Shown here: positions 47,959 to 56,398 of the stretch, piece by piece
Position numbering within the stretch: position 1 is the stretch's first letter
Layout: every line of letters starts with the position of its first letter
Assembly (NCBI RefSeq): GCF_002900975.1
Contig: NZ_PJON01000001.1
Span: 1,240,001 to 1,304,000, forward strand
Direction: 5' to 3'
DNA from: Tabrizicola aquatica
Lineage (GTDB): Bacteria; Pseudomonadota; Alphaproteobacteria; Rhodobacterales; Rhodobacteraceae
Length of the DNA stretch: 64,000 nt
The notes under the pieces: model-generated
Seen by the model: only the letters and a program-made list of their open reading frames with translations
What the model was told of the DNA's origin: nothing
Database searches by the model: none
Position numbers and translations under genes: made by a program

Positions 47959-48845
47959 GCCTTCTTCTCCTTCAACTCGGCGTATAGGTAGGGGACCATG
48001 ATCGCGGCGATGGTCATCAGCATGATCACGGCAGAGGAGGCGCCGATGCCCATCTGGTTGCGTGTGAAGGTGTAGGAATACATGAAGGTCGCGGGCATTT
48101 CGGTGGCCCGGCCGGGGCCGCCGCCGGTCAGCGCGATGACAAGGTCGTAGGACTTGATCGCGAGGTGCGACAGGATGACGAAGGCCGACAGGAAGGCCGG
48201 GCGGAGAAGCGGGATCACGATGCGGCGGTAAAGCTGCCAGTTCGACGCGCCGTCGATCTGGGCGGCCTTCAGGATCTCGTTGTCTATCCCGCGAAGACCT
48301 GCCAGGAACATCGCCATCACGAAGCCCGAGGTCTGCCAGACGGCGGCGATGACGATGGTGTAAAGCGCCATCTCGCCGTCCTTGATCCAGGTGAAGGAGA
48401 AGGACTCCCACCCCCACTGGTGCATGATGCGTTCAAGGCCAATGCCGGGGTCGAGGAACCATTTCCAGGCGGTGCCGGTGACGATGAACGACAGGGCCAT
48501 CGGGTAAAGGTAGATGGGACGCAGCATCCCCTCACCCCGGATCTTCTGGTCGAGGAAGATCGCCAGCATCAGGCCGATGACGGTGCAGATCACGATGTAA
48601 AGCGTGGCAAAGATCGCGATGTTGGTGATCGCGGTGGTCCAGGCGGGAAGGGCAAAGAGTTTCTCGTAGTTCTCGAAGCCGACCCAGTCATAGCGGGGCA
48701 GCATCTTCGAGCCGGTGAAGGACAGCACCACGGTAAAGAGGATGAAGCCGTAGACGAAAAGCAGCGTCACGGCGAAGGAGGGGGCAAGCACCAGCTTTGG
48801 CAGCCAATCCTGTAGCGTCGTGCGGAAATCGGCCTTGGTGGCCAT
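47955..48845 (-). CDS. Sugar ABC transporter permease 1 (MalF-type)
   Basis: A 296-residue permease with six predicted helices. The EAA loop reads NEILKAAQIDGASNWQLYRR. A GGGAGGGA ribosome site precedes the ATG at 48845, nine codons inside the longest frame. The region upstream of the ribosome site holds double-palindrome copy 5. It pairs with permease 2. Confidence 0.93.
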   Translation of the reverse strand: MATKADFRTTLQDWLPKLVLAPSFAVTLLFVYGFILFTVVLSFTGSKMLPRYDWVGFENYEKLFALPAWTTAITNIAIFATLYIVICTVIGLMLAIFLDQKIRGEGMLRPIYLYPMALSFIVTGTAWKWFLDPGIGLERIMHQWGWESFSFTWIKDGEMALYTIVIAAVWQTSGFVMAMFLAGLRGIDNEILKAAQIDGASNWQLYRRIVIPLLRPAFLSAFVILSHLAIKSYDLVIALTGGGPGRATEMPATFMYSYTFTRNQMGIGASSAVIMLMTIAAIMVPYLYAELKEKKA

Positions 48846-48871
48846 CGGTCCCTCCCGTTGGTTCTGGGGCA

Positions 48872-48916
48872 CAAAAGTTTTCGAAAACTTTTGGCAAATT
48901 CCTTCGAAGGAATTTG
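48872..48916. repeat. Double-palindrome element, copy 5
   Basis: Arm CAAAAGTTTT with centre CG (48872-48893), one base, then arm CAAATTCCTT with centre CG (48895-48916). It sits exactly between the binding-protein-1 stop and the permease-1 start in the same operon. In other sugar operons a hairpin in this place stabilises the binding-protein message. Confidence 0.85.
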
Positions 48917-48953
48917 GGTCGGGGGGCAGATGGCCCGCCCCCTTTCCATGCGG

Positions 48954-50204
48954 TTACTGCGCGGCGGCGACGGCCTCGGCAAGTGCTGCGGCAGCGGCGG
49001 CCCCATCGGCGTATTCGCCGTTGAACGCCGCGGTGATCACGTCATAGGTCGCGTTCTTCACCGAGGCCGGGGCCGCGTGACCATGCGCCATCGAGCCGAA
49101 GAGCTTGCCACTGGTGTTCGCCTCGGCCAGGTCCGCCATGCCCTTCTTGCCGCAATCATCGAACGCGTCGTTCGGCACATCCGTCCGCGCCGGGACCGAG
49201 CCCTTGACCACGTTGAACGCCGACTGGAACGTCGGGTTCATGATCGCGCTGGCCATCGCCGCCTGTGCCGCCTTTGCCGCGTCACTTTCGACGTTGAACA
49301 TCGCGAACTGGTCAGAGTTGAAGGTCACCGCCCCCTGCGTGCCGGGGAAACGGATGCAGACGAAGTCGGTGCCGGGGACCTTGCCGGCCTTCAGGAACTC
49401 GCCCTTGGCCCAGTCGCCCATCATCTGCATCCCGGCTTCGCCATTGATCACCATGGCCGAGGCCAGGTTCCAGTCGCGGCCCGAGAAGTTCGCGTCGACA
49501 TAGGTGCTAAGCTTGATCAGGCGGTTGAAGGCTTCCGCCATCTGCTCGCCGCCCAGGGCTGCGGGGTCAAGGTCGATGAAGGCGGCCTTGTAGAAGTCGG
49601 TGCCCATGCCCAGAACGATCCCGTCGAAGACGGTCGCGTCCTGCCAGGCCTGGCCGCCGTGGCCAAGCGGCGTGATCCCGGCTTCCTTCATCTTGTCGAG
49701 GACGGCGACGAGTTCCTCCCAGGTGGTCGGCGCGGCAAGTCCGGTCGCATCGAGCGCGGCCTTGTTGATCCAGACCCAGTTGGTCGAGTGGACGTTGACC
49801 GGGGCCGCGATCCACTTGCCGTCGGACTTGGAGAAGCCTTGCAGGGCGGCGGGAACCACGGCATCCCAACCCTCGGCGGTCGCCACTTCGGTCAGGTCGC
49901 CCAGGGCGCCCTCGCCGGCCCAGTCCAGGATGTCGAAGCCCAGCATCTGCACGGCGGTCGGCGGGTCGCCGGCCGTGACGCGGGCGCGAAGGGCGGTCAT
50001 CGCCGCCTCGCCGCCGCCGCCGGCGACGGGCATGTCGACCCAGCCGATCGACTTGGTGCCAAGGTCGTCCTTCAGCACGTTCAGCGCCGCGGCCTCGCCA
50101 CCCGAGGTCCACCAGTGCAGGACCTCCACATCTTCCGCGAAGCTGATCGAGGTGGTCATCACCAGTGCCGCCGCAGCGGTCATCGTCTTTCCGAAAAAGC
50201 GCAT
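48954..50204 (-). CDS. Sugar ABC transporter substrate-binding protein 1
   Basis: A 416-residue periplasmic binding protein with signal peptide ([18 protein letters not shown]) and the GtsA-like opening [16 protein letters not shown]. It lies immediately upstream of the two permeases, the classic place for the primary binding protein, and a double palindrome separates them. Shared motifs with binding protein 2 ([18 protein letters not shown]) show duplication. Substrate is probably a hexose or oligosaccharide; identity is not resolved. Confidence 0.92.
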   Translation of the reverse strand: MRFFGKTMTAAAALVMTTSISFAEDVEVLHWWTSGGEAAALNVLKDDLGTKSIGWVDMPVAGGGGEAAMTALRARVTAGDPPTAVQMLGFDILDWAGEGALGDLTEVATAEGWDAVVPAALQGFSKSDGKWIAAPVNVHSTNWVWINKAALDATGLAAPTTWEELVAVLDKMKEAGITPLGHGGQAWQDATVFDGIVLGMGTDFYKAAFIDLDPAALGGEQMAEAFNRLIKLSTYVDANFSGRDWNLASAMVINGEAGMQMMGDWAKGEFLKAGKVPGTDFVCIRFPGTQGAVTFNSDQFAMFNVESDAAKAAQAAMASAIMNPTFQSAFNVVKGSVPARTDVPNDAFDDCGKKGMADLAEANTSGKLFGSMAHGHAAPASVKNATYDVITAAFNGEYADGAAAAAALAEAVAAAQ

Positions 50205-50234
50205 GTTGGTTCCTCCCTTTATGCGTCTTGCCCG

Positions 50235-51758
50235 CTAACTGCGGGGTCTTACCCAAGGCGCCCGCGTGCGGCCGATCCGCATCACCAGCGACTTGGTTTC
50301 CATGAACTCATCCAGGCCCTGGCGGCCGATCTCGCGACCCAGGCCCGATTGCTTGACCCCGCCGAAGGTCACTTCGGGGAAGCCGTCCATCCAGGTGTTG
50401 GTCCAGACCGTGCCGGCCTGCGCGCCACGGGCGAAGGCCAGGCAGGTGTGGATGTTCTCGCTCCACACGCCGGCGGACAGGCCATAGTCGGCGTCGTTCA
50501 CCAGATGCAGGGCCTCGTCCAGCGTGCGGAAGGTGAGGACGGTAAGGACCGGACCGAACACCTCTTCCCGCGCGATGGCCATATCCGGGGTGACGCCGGT
50601 CACGACGGTGGGCTGGTAGAATTGCGGGCCAAGGCCCGGAACCGTCAGCGCCGCGCCGCCCATTGCGACGTTTGCCCCGGCCTTGCGGGCGGCGGTGACA
50701 TAGGCGTCGATCCGCTGCCCATGTTCGGGGCTGACTATGGCCCCCACCTGCGTGGCGGGGTCGAGGGGATCGCCGAAGGCGACCTGTTGCGACAACTCGA
50801 CCACGCGGGCAGTGAAGGCTTCTGCGATTTCCTCATGCACGATGATCCGGCTGCCCGAGTTGCAGCATTGGCCCACGTTGAAATAGACGCCAAAGACCAC
50901 GGCATCGGCGGCGCTTTCCAGATCGGCGTCGGGGAAGATCACCTGCGGGTTCTTGCCGCCAAGTTCGAGGGCGACCTTCTTTAACGTGCTGGAGGCGGCC
51001 GCCGCAATGCCGCGTCCGACAGCGGTGGAACCGGTGAAAGTGACCATGTCCACGCGGGGATCGCTGGCCAGCGTCGCGCCGACCGGCTGGCCGTGTCCAA
51101 GGACGATGTTGACGACGCCGGCGGGAAGGCCCGCTTCGGCCAGAAGCTCTGCCAGCATGACGGTGGTCGAGGGCGTCAGTTCCGACGGTTTGACGACACA
51201 GGTGCAGCCTGCCGCCAGCGCGAAGGGCAGTTTCTGCGACAGGATCCAGAACGGGAAGTTCCACGGCGTGATGATGCTGACGACGCCGATGGGTTCCTTC
51301 AGCACCACGGCCAGCATGTCCTGGCCAAGCGAGTTGTGGCTGTCGCCGTGCAGCGTCCGGGCAAGCGAGGCTGCATAGCGCCAGAGGTCGGCGGCCCCGC
51401 TGATCTCGCCCCGCGCCTGGGTGATCGGCTTGCCGGATTCCAGCGTCTCGATCAGGGCCATGCGGTCGGCGTTGGCCTCGATCAGGTCGGCGACTTTCAG
51501 CAGGACCGTGGCGCGGGCCTTGCCGGAAAGCTGGCTCCAGCGGCCATCGTCAAAGGCCGCGCGGGCGGCGGCGATGGCGGTCTGGGCGTCCTGGGCCGAG
51601 CCTGCAGCCGAGCGGCTGACGACCACGCCATGCGACGGCGAGGTGCGCTCGATCCAGCCAGTGTCTCCGGATGCGGATGCTCCGTCGATCCAGTGGCGGT
51701 TGACCCGGACCTCGGGCAGGGTGACGGCAAGGGCCGGGATAATGGTCAGGTCAAGCAT
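50235..51758 (-). CDS. NAD(P)-dependent aldehyde dehydrogenase
   Basis: A 507-residue enzyme of the aldehyde dehydrogenase superfamily that oxidises an aldehyde to the acid. The catalytic glutamate is in VALELGGKNP and the catalytic cysteine in FNVGQCCNSGSR; NFPFWILSQKLPFALA and the GSTAVG motif bind the cofactor. Its start directly follows the enoyl-CoA hydratase stop. In this operon it probably handles an aldehyde from the sugar pathway. Confidence 0.9.
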   Translation of the reverse strand: MLDLTIIPALAVTLPEVRVNRHWIDGASASGDTGWIERTSPSHGVVVSRSAAGSAQDAQTAIAAARAAFDDGRWSQLSGKARATVLLKVADLIEANADRMALIETLESGKPITQARGEISGAADLWRYAASLARTLHGDSHNSLGQDMLAVVLKEPIGVVSIITPWNFPFWILSQKLPFALAAGCTCVVKPSELTPSTTVMLAELLAEAGLPAGVVNIVLGHGQPVGATLASDPRVDMVTFTGSTAVGRGIAAAASSTLKKVALELGGKNPQVIFPDADLESAADAVVFGVYFNVGQCCNSGSRIIVHEEIAEAFTARVVELSQQVAFGDPLDPATQVGAIVSPEHGQRIDAYVTAARKAGANVAMGGAALTVPGLGPQFYQPTVVTGVTPDMAIAREEVFGPVLTVLTFRTLDEALHLVNDADYGLSAGVWSENIHTCLAFARGAQAGTVWTNTWMDGFPEVTFGGVKQSGLGREIGRQGLDEFMETKSLVMRIGRTRAPWVRPRS

Positions 51759-52526
51759 TCAAGTCCCCGGAAATTCTGGTTTGCGTTTGGCCCGGAAGGC
51801 GGCGACGCCCTCTTGCCGGTCGGCGCTGGCGGCGATGGCGGCGGACCCCAGCGCCTCGATCAGGGCGGCCTGGTCCTCGCCCTGACCCGCGTGGATCATC
51901 GCCTTGGTGATCTCGGTCGCGCGGGGGGAGAGGGGGACGGCGGTCTCGGCAATGGCCTGGGCGGCGGCGCGGGGGGCGTCGGTCACTTCGGCGACGAAGC
52001 CGCAGGAGAGGAGGCGGTCCGCGCCGATGCGGCGGCCAAAGAGGGCCATTTCCTTGACCATGCCTTCCGGGATCAGGCGGGCCAGGCGCTGGCTGCCCGA
52101 CCAGCCGGGAACGATGCCGACGCCTGCTTCTGGCAGCGCGATGGTGGCCTTGGGCGTGATCAGGCGGATGTCGCAGGCCGCAGCGAGTTCCAGCCCGCCG
52201 CCGAACGCATGGCCATTCAGTGCGGCGATGGTGGGTTTCGACAGGCGCGCGAGGCGGTCAAAGATCCGGTGGCCGCCGCGGACCCAGGTGCGGGCGAAGT
52301 CGGCGGGGCTCAGGCCGCCCCAGGCGTTGATGTCGGCGCCGGAGCAGAAGGCGCGGTCGCCCTCGCCGGTCACGATCACGGCGCGGAGGTCGGGGTTCGC
52401 TTCGATGGTTTCAAGGTGCCCGGCAAGCTGGGCCAGCATGTCCACGGTGAAGCAGTTCAGTTTCGCCGGATTGTCCAGCGTCAGGGTCGCAACGGGACCG
52501 GCAAGGTGAAGGCGGACGCCGCTCAT
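51759..52526 (-). CDS. Enoyl-CoA hydratase/isomerase-family protein
   Basis: A 255-residue crotonase-fold enzyme acting on CoA thioesters. The oxyanion-hole motifs are AFCSGADINAWGG and NGHAFGGGLELA, and a catalytic glutamate is likely in PEAGVGIVPG. A GTG lies three codons upstream of the ATG at 52526. The ATG overlaps the CoA-transferase stop by four bases and is preferred. It is probably a CoA-ester step working with the adjacent CoA-transferase. Confidence 0.88.
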   Translation of the reverse strand: MSGVRLHLAGPVATLTLDNPAKLNCFTVDMLAQLAGHLETIEANPDLRAVIVTGEGDRAFCSGADINAWGGLSPADFARTWVRGGHRIFDRLARLSKPTIAALNGHAFGGGLELAAACDIRLITPKATIALPEAGVGIVPGWSGSQRLARLIPEGMVKEMALFGRRIGADRLLSCGFVAEVTDAPRAAAQAIAETAVPLSPRATEITKAMIHAGQGEDQAALIEALGSAAIAASADRQEGVAAFRAKRKPEFPGT

Positions 52527-54094
52527 GGCTGCCACCCCATCGGGCCATCAGACAGAAGGGATAGGGGCATGGTGGTGGCGTTCTCGGCCACGCTCACGCG
52601 GCCTTGGCTCGCGGCGATGATATCGCGGGCGGGGTCGATCCCCGGCATGATCTCGGTTGCCACAAGGCCCTGGTCGGTGGACCGGATCACGCAGCGTTCC
52701 GTGACATACAGCACCTCTTGCCCCTGCGCGCGGGCGCGGGTGCCGGAGAAGGTGACGTGTTCGACCTTCTCGACCATCTTGCAGAACTTACCGGGGGTGG
52801 TGACGCTTAGCCCGGCGGGGGAAAGGGCGACCCCTGCCCCGGCCTCGAACCAGCCGGAAAAGACGATCTTGCGGGCGTGCGAGGTGATGTCGACGAAGCC
52901 GCCGCAGCCGGCGGTAAGGTAGGGCTTCTTGCCCAGTTTCGAGACGTTGACGTTGCCCTCGATGTCGATCTCCAGGAAGGACAGGAAGGACAGGTCGAAG
53001 CCCGCGCCCTGGAAGTAGATGAACTGCTGCGGCGAGGGGACGTAGCCCCAGGCGTTCGACGCACAGCCAAAGGCGAAGCCGGTCAGCGGCATCCCCCCCA
53101 CTGCACCCTGTTCGATGGCCCAGGTCACCGCCTCGGGGTGGCCTTCTTCCAGGAGGATGCGCGGGACCATCGCGCTGATGCCAAAGCCGAGGTTGGCGGT
53201 CATGCCGCCCTTCAGTTCCAGCGCGGCGCGGCGGGCGATGACCCTTTCCACGCCTTGCTCGGCCAGGGAGAAGCTGGACCAGGGGCGCATGATCTGGCCC
53301 GAGATGGCGGGGTCATAGGGGGTTTCCGTGGTCTGGCGCTGGTCGGGGTCAAGCACGATCAGGTCCACCAGATGCCCCGGCACCCGCACGTCATGCGGCC
53401 GCAAGCTGCCCTTGGCGGTGATCCGCGAGACCTGGGCAATCACCAGTCCGCGGTTGTTCCGTGCGGCGATGGCCTGCTCGAGGCCCCCAAGGTAGGCGCC
53501 TTCGTGTTCGTAGGTCAGGTTCCCGTTTTCGTCCGCCGTCGTCGCGCGCAGGATGCAGACGTCGGGCTGGATGTTGGAGAAGTGCAGCCAGGTCTCGCCG
53601 CCGAAGTCGACGCGCTGCACGATGGGCGCTGCGGCCCCGCGGGCGTTCATCGAACAACCCTCGCGCACCGGGTCGGCGAAGGTGTCCATCCCGACCTTGG
53701 TCAGCACACCGGGACGGCGGGCAGCGGCTTCGCGGTGCATGTCGAACAGGATGCCGGAGGGCACGTTGTAGGCCGCAACCCGGTCCTCGACGATCATCTT
53801 CCAGATTTCCGGCATCGGCAGGTTTGACGACCCCGACGGATAGGACCCGGCCAGCACCCGCGCCAGAAGCCCGTCCTGCGCGATCCATTCCATGCCCTTG
53901 ACGCCATACATGTCGCCCGCCGCGATGGGGTGGAGCGTGGTGATGGCCCTGGGATGGCCTTCGGCGCGGAACCGGTCGCCCAGCGCCTTCAGCACCAGGT
54001 CGGGACAGCCAAGCGCCGAGGAGGACGAGACGGTGACAACCGCGCCATCCGCAATGCGGGCCACGGCCTGGGCTGGGGTGACAAGCTTGGTCAT
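52523..54094 (-). CDS. Family I CoA-transferase (YdiF-like)
   Basis: A 523-residue CoA-transferase joining both halves in one chain, like YdiF and propionate CoA-transferases. The catalytic glutamate is about Glu328 in WAIEQGAVGGMP. Donor-binding glycine-rich turns and MNARGAAAPIV are visible. It would move CoA between carboxylates, activating an acid made in the pathway. It overlaps genes on both sides by four bases. Confidence 0.88.
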   Translation of the reverse strand: MTKLVTPAQAVARIADGAVVTVSSSSALGCPDLVLKALGDRFRAEGHPRAITTLHPIAAGDMYGVKGMEWIAQDGLLARVLAGSYPSGSSNLPMPEIWKMIVEDRVAAYNVPSGILFDMHREAAARRPGVLTKVGMDTFADPVREGCSMNARGAAAPIVQRVDFGGETWLHFSNIQPDVCILRATTADENGNLTYEHEGAYLGGLEQAIAARNNRGLVIAQVSRITAKGSLRPHDVRVPGHLVDLIVLDPDQRQTTETPYDPAISGQIMRPWSSFSLAEQGVERVIARRAALELKGGMTANLGFGISAMVPRILLEEGHPEAVTWAIEQGAVGGMPLTGFAFGCASNAWGYVPSPQQFIYFQGAGFDLSFLSFLEIDIEGNVNVSKLGKKPYLTAGCGGFVDITSHARKIVFSGWFEAGAGVALSPAGLSVTTPGKFCKMVEKVEHVTFSGTRARAQGQEVLYVTERCVIRSTDQGLVATEIMPGIDPARDIIAASQGRVSVAENATTMPLSLLSDGPMGWQP

Positions 54095-55092
54095 GCGGCC
54101 CTTCCATAGTCGACGTGCTGGCGGGTGCCGGTCTCTGCGGCCTGCCGCACCGCCAGCGCCACGGCCAGCGAGGCAACCCCGTCCCAACCGGTCGCGGCGG
54201 GCTGGCCCTTGCCCTGGACAGCGGCCAGGAAATCCGTGATCGCCTGGACGTAAAGGTTGTGCGACGCGTAAGCCACGACCTCACGCCCCGCTGCGGTGAC
54301 CAGGTCCACCTCGCCCACCGGCTGTTGCGTCATCACGCCCCGCGCGAAGATCGACCCCTTGTCGCCATGCACCTCCAGCCCCGAGCCGGCGAAGGGATGG
54401 GTGAAGCTTTCATGGGCCAGGATCATCGCGCCCGAGGGCATGGTCCAGACCGACATGGCCGAATCCTCGACCCCCTGCCCCAAGCCGCTGGTCCCCATCT
54501 GGGCGACGACCGAGACTGGGTCCTCACCCAAAAGGAAGCGGGCCACGTCGGCGTCATGCACGGTGATGTCGGGGATCACGCCGCCCCCCGCCGAGGGATC
54601 GTTGATCCGCCAGCCCTGAAGGTGCGGTGGCAAGTGGACGGCGTGGAACAGGCGCAGGGACAGCACGCGACCAATGCGGCCTGCGCGGATCAGGTCCCGC
54701 ACCGCCCTGTGGCTGCCGGAACAGCGCAGATGGTGGTTCGTGGCAAAAACCAGGCCGGCGCTTTCGGCGGCGCGGACCATCGCGGCCGCCTCGGCCACGG
54801 TCATCGCCAGCGGCTTTTCGCACAGCACATGCTTGCCCGCCGCGATGGCTGCCAGCGCCTGATCACGGTGCTTTTCGTTCGTCGAGGAGATGTAGACCGC
54901 CGCCAGCATCGGATCGGCCAGGAGGTCGTCCAAACGGTCATGGACCGCCGGAATGGCATGGGTCGCCGCATAGTCCCGCGCCCGGGTCGGATCACCGCTG
55001 TGCAGGGCCGCAACCTCTTGCCCGGCGGCGCGGAGGGCCCCGATCACATGCTCGGCCGCAATCGTACTGGCCCCGATCAGCCCCCAGCGCAT
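54091..55092 (-). CDS. Gfo/Idh/MocA-family oxidoreductase, first gene of operon
   Basis: A 333-residue NAD(P)-dependent oxidoreductase. The Rossmann start is RWGLIGASTIAAEHV and the EKP motif is CEKPLAM (about residues 92-98). The C-terminal domain has the GGGVIPDITVHDADV segment with a likely catalytic histidine. Such enzymes act on sugars, inositols or keto-glycosides. It is the first of sixteen same-strand genes; the LacI-type operator pair lies 18-50 bases upstream of its start codon. Confidence 0.9.
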   Translation of the reverse strand: MRWGLIGASTIAAEHVIGALRAAGQEVAALHSGDPTRARDYAATHAIPAVHDRLDDLLADPMLAAVYISSTNEKHRDQALAAIAAGKHVLCEKPLAMTVAEAAAMVRAAESAGLVFATNHHLRCSGSHRAVRDLIRAGRIGRVLSLRLFHAVHLPPHLQGWRINDPSAGGGVIPDITVHDADVARFLLGEDPVSVVAQMGTSGLGQGVEDSAMSVWTMPSGAMILAHESFTHPFAGSGLEVHGDKGSIFARGVMTQQPVGEVDLVTAAGREVVAYASHNLYVQAITDFLAAVQGKGQPAATGWDGVASLAVALAVRQAAETGTRQHVDYGRAA

Positions 55093-55109
55093 CCTCGCCC
55101 CCTTGATTC

Positions 55110-55121
55110 TGGATCGTTCCA
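55110..55121 (-). promoter_or_regulatory. LacI-type operator, site 1
   Basis: TGGATCGTTCCA, one base off the perfect palindrome TGGAACGTTCCA, with the central CG usual in LacI-family operators. It lies 18 bases upstream of the Gfo/Idh start. Together with site 2 it makes an 11-bp inverted repeat (GGATCGTTCCA/TGGAACGATCC). Confidence 0.6.
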
Positions 55122-55130
55122 AATCATTAC

Positions 55131-55142
55131 TGGAACGATCCA
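55131..55142 (-). promoter_or_regulatory. LacI-type operator, site 2
   Basis: TGGAACGATCCA, the exact reverse complement of site 1. The site centres are 21 bp apart, two helical turns, so two dimers could bind on the same face. An operon-encoded LacI protein (38049-39044) is the obvious candidate to bind. Confidence 0.6.
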
Positions 55143-55144
55143 AT

Positions 55145-55345
55145 TCCTGTCAATCAGCAATATCGGTCGAAAGGTTGATTGTGAACGACGCCGCAGCGCA
55201 AGCTGCATTGATCCGGCCGATCACGTGCGCCTGGAAGGCGGGGGCGAGGGATTGGCTGCCGCGACCGCCCGCCCGCCCGGTCGCGTGGCGGGGGCGTCCC
55301 TGCGGCCGCCGCCCTGCCCCGGCGCTTCCGTTTCGCACAAGGGCC
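55145..55345. other. Gene-free divergent gap
   Basis: About 200 bases between the operators and the RND-operon promoter without a supportable gene. It contains a GCGACCG/CGGTCGC stem (55261-55284) of unknown role. Confidence 0.5.
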
Positions 55346-55375
55346 TTGCATTTTACATCTTCAAAGCTTTATAGA
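55346..55375 (+). promoter_or_regulatory. Putative promoter of the RND/SQR operon
   Basis: TTGCAT at 55346-55351 and TATAGA at 55370-55375, separated by 18 bases, lie about 30 bases upstream of the adaptor gene start. The AT-rich stretch contrasts with the GC-rich flanks. Confidence 0.5.
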
Positions 55376-55376
55376 T
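55357..55376 (+). promoter_or_regulatory. Operator-like palindrome over the promoter
   Basis: A 20-base palindrome, ATCTTCAAAG|CTTTATAGAT, with eight of ten pairs matching, covers the -10 box and part of the spacer. A repressor binding here would block transcription. The dithiol ArsR regulator at 61129 is the likely binder. Confidence 0.5.
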
Positions 55377-55405
55377 AAAGAGCCAATGAGAAGGACCCGA
55401 CTCGC

Positions 55406-56398
55406 ATGCCCCTCCTGCGCAAGCTGATGCTGACGGCATCCCTCCTTTTCCCGTTTTCGGCCCTGGCCGAACCGCTGACCCTGTCGCCCGTCGCCGTCAC
55501 CGACTGGAAGGCGGTCTACGGCACGGTCGAGGCGCGCGACCGTATCCCGGCCCGCGCCCGGATCGGCGGCACTCTGGTTGCCCTGGCGGTGGCCGAAGGC
55601 GACGTGGTCGAGGCCGGGCAGGAACTGGCCCGAATCGTCGACGACAAGCTGGATTTCCAGCTGGCCGCGCTGTCGGCCCAGCGGGAATCCCTTTCCGCCC
55701 AACTTGCCAATGCCGAGACCGACCTGAAGCGGGGTGAGGAGTTGCTGGCCAATGGCGTGACCACGACCCAGCGGGTCGATGCCCTGCGCACCCAGGTCGA
55801 TGTGCTGAAAGGCCAGATCGCCGCGCTGGAGGCGCAGGCCGATGTGATCTCGCAGCAGGCGCGTGAGGGGGTGGTGCTGGCGCCGGTCGCGGGCCGCGTG
55901 CTGGATGTGCCGGTGACCGAAGGCGCTGTGGCCATGCCCGGCGAAGTGGTCGCGGTGATCGGCGGCGGCGGAACCTACCTGCGCATCGCGGTGCCCGAAC
56001 GCCATGCCACGGCCTTGCAGGAGGGCGACACGATCCGCCTGTCCGAAGGGACAAAGGGGCGTCTGGCCCGCGTATATCCGCTGATCGAGGGCGGCCGCGT
56101 CGTCGCCGATGTCGAGGTCGCTGACCTGCCCGACACCCATGTCGGCGCGCGGCTTCTGGTGCGCCTGCCGGTGGGCGAGCGTCAGGCCCTGCTGGTCCCC
56201 GCCGCGTCCATCGTGACCCGCGCGGGTCTGGATTTCGTCCGCCTGCAGACGCCCGAAGGCGTGGCCCTGCGCAGCATCGTGCCGGGCGAGGCGCATGAGG
56301 TGGACGGCGTGGCGATGGTCGAAGTGATTACGGGTCTGGTCGCGGGCGACGTGGTCGTTCCGGCCGCCGAAGCCGGTGGCGAGGTGGGCCATGACTGA
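55406..56398 (+). CDS. RND efflux periplasmic adaptor (MFP)
   Basis: A 330-residue membrane-fusion protein with a signal peptide (about 1-21, ending SALA). A lipoyl/barrel-sandwich domain lies on both sides of a coiled coil (RESLSAQLANAETDLKRGEELLANG, shown in part here as SLSAQLANAETDL, about 95-150). The C-terminal beta-barrel follows. It links the inner-membrane pump to an outer-membrane channel. AAGGA lies about twelve bases before the ATG. Its stop overlaps the pump start by eight bases (ATGACTGA). No outer-membrane TolC gene is present. Confidence 0.9.
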   Translation: MPLLRKLMLTASLLFPFSALAEPLTLSPVAVTDWKAVYGTVEARDRIPARARIGGTLVALAVAEGDVVEAGQELARIVDDKLDFQLAALSAQRESLSAQLANAETDLKRGEELLANGVTTTQRVDALRTQVDVLKGQIAALEAQADVISQQAREGVVLAPVAGRVLDVPVTEGAVAMPGEVVAVIGGGGTYLRIAVPERHATALQEGDTIRLSEGTKGRLARVYPLIEGGRVVADVEVADLPDTHVGARLLVRLPVGERQALLVPAASIVTRAGLDFVRLQTPEGVALRSIVPGEAHEVDGVAMVEVITGLVAGDVVVPAAEAGGEVGHD

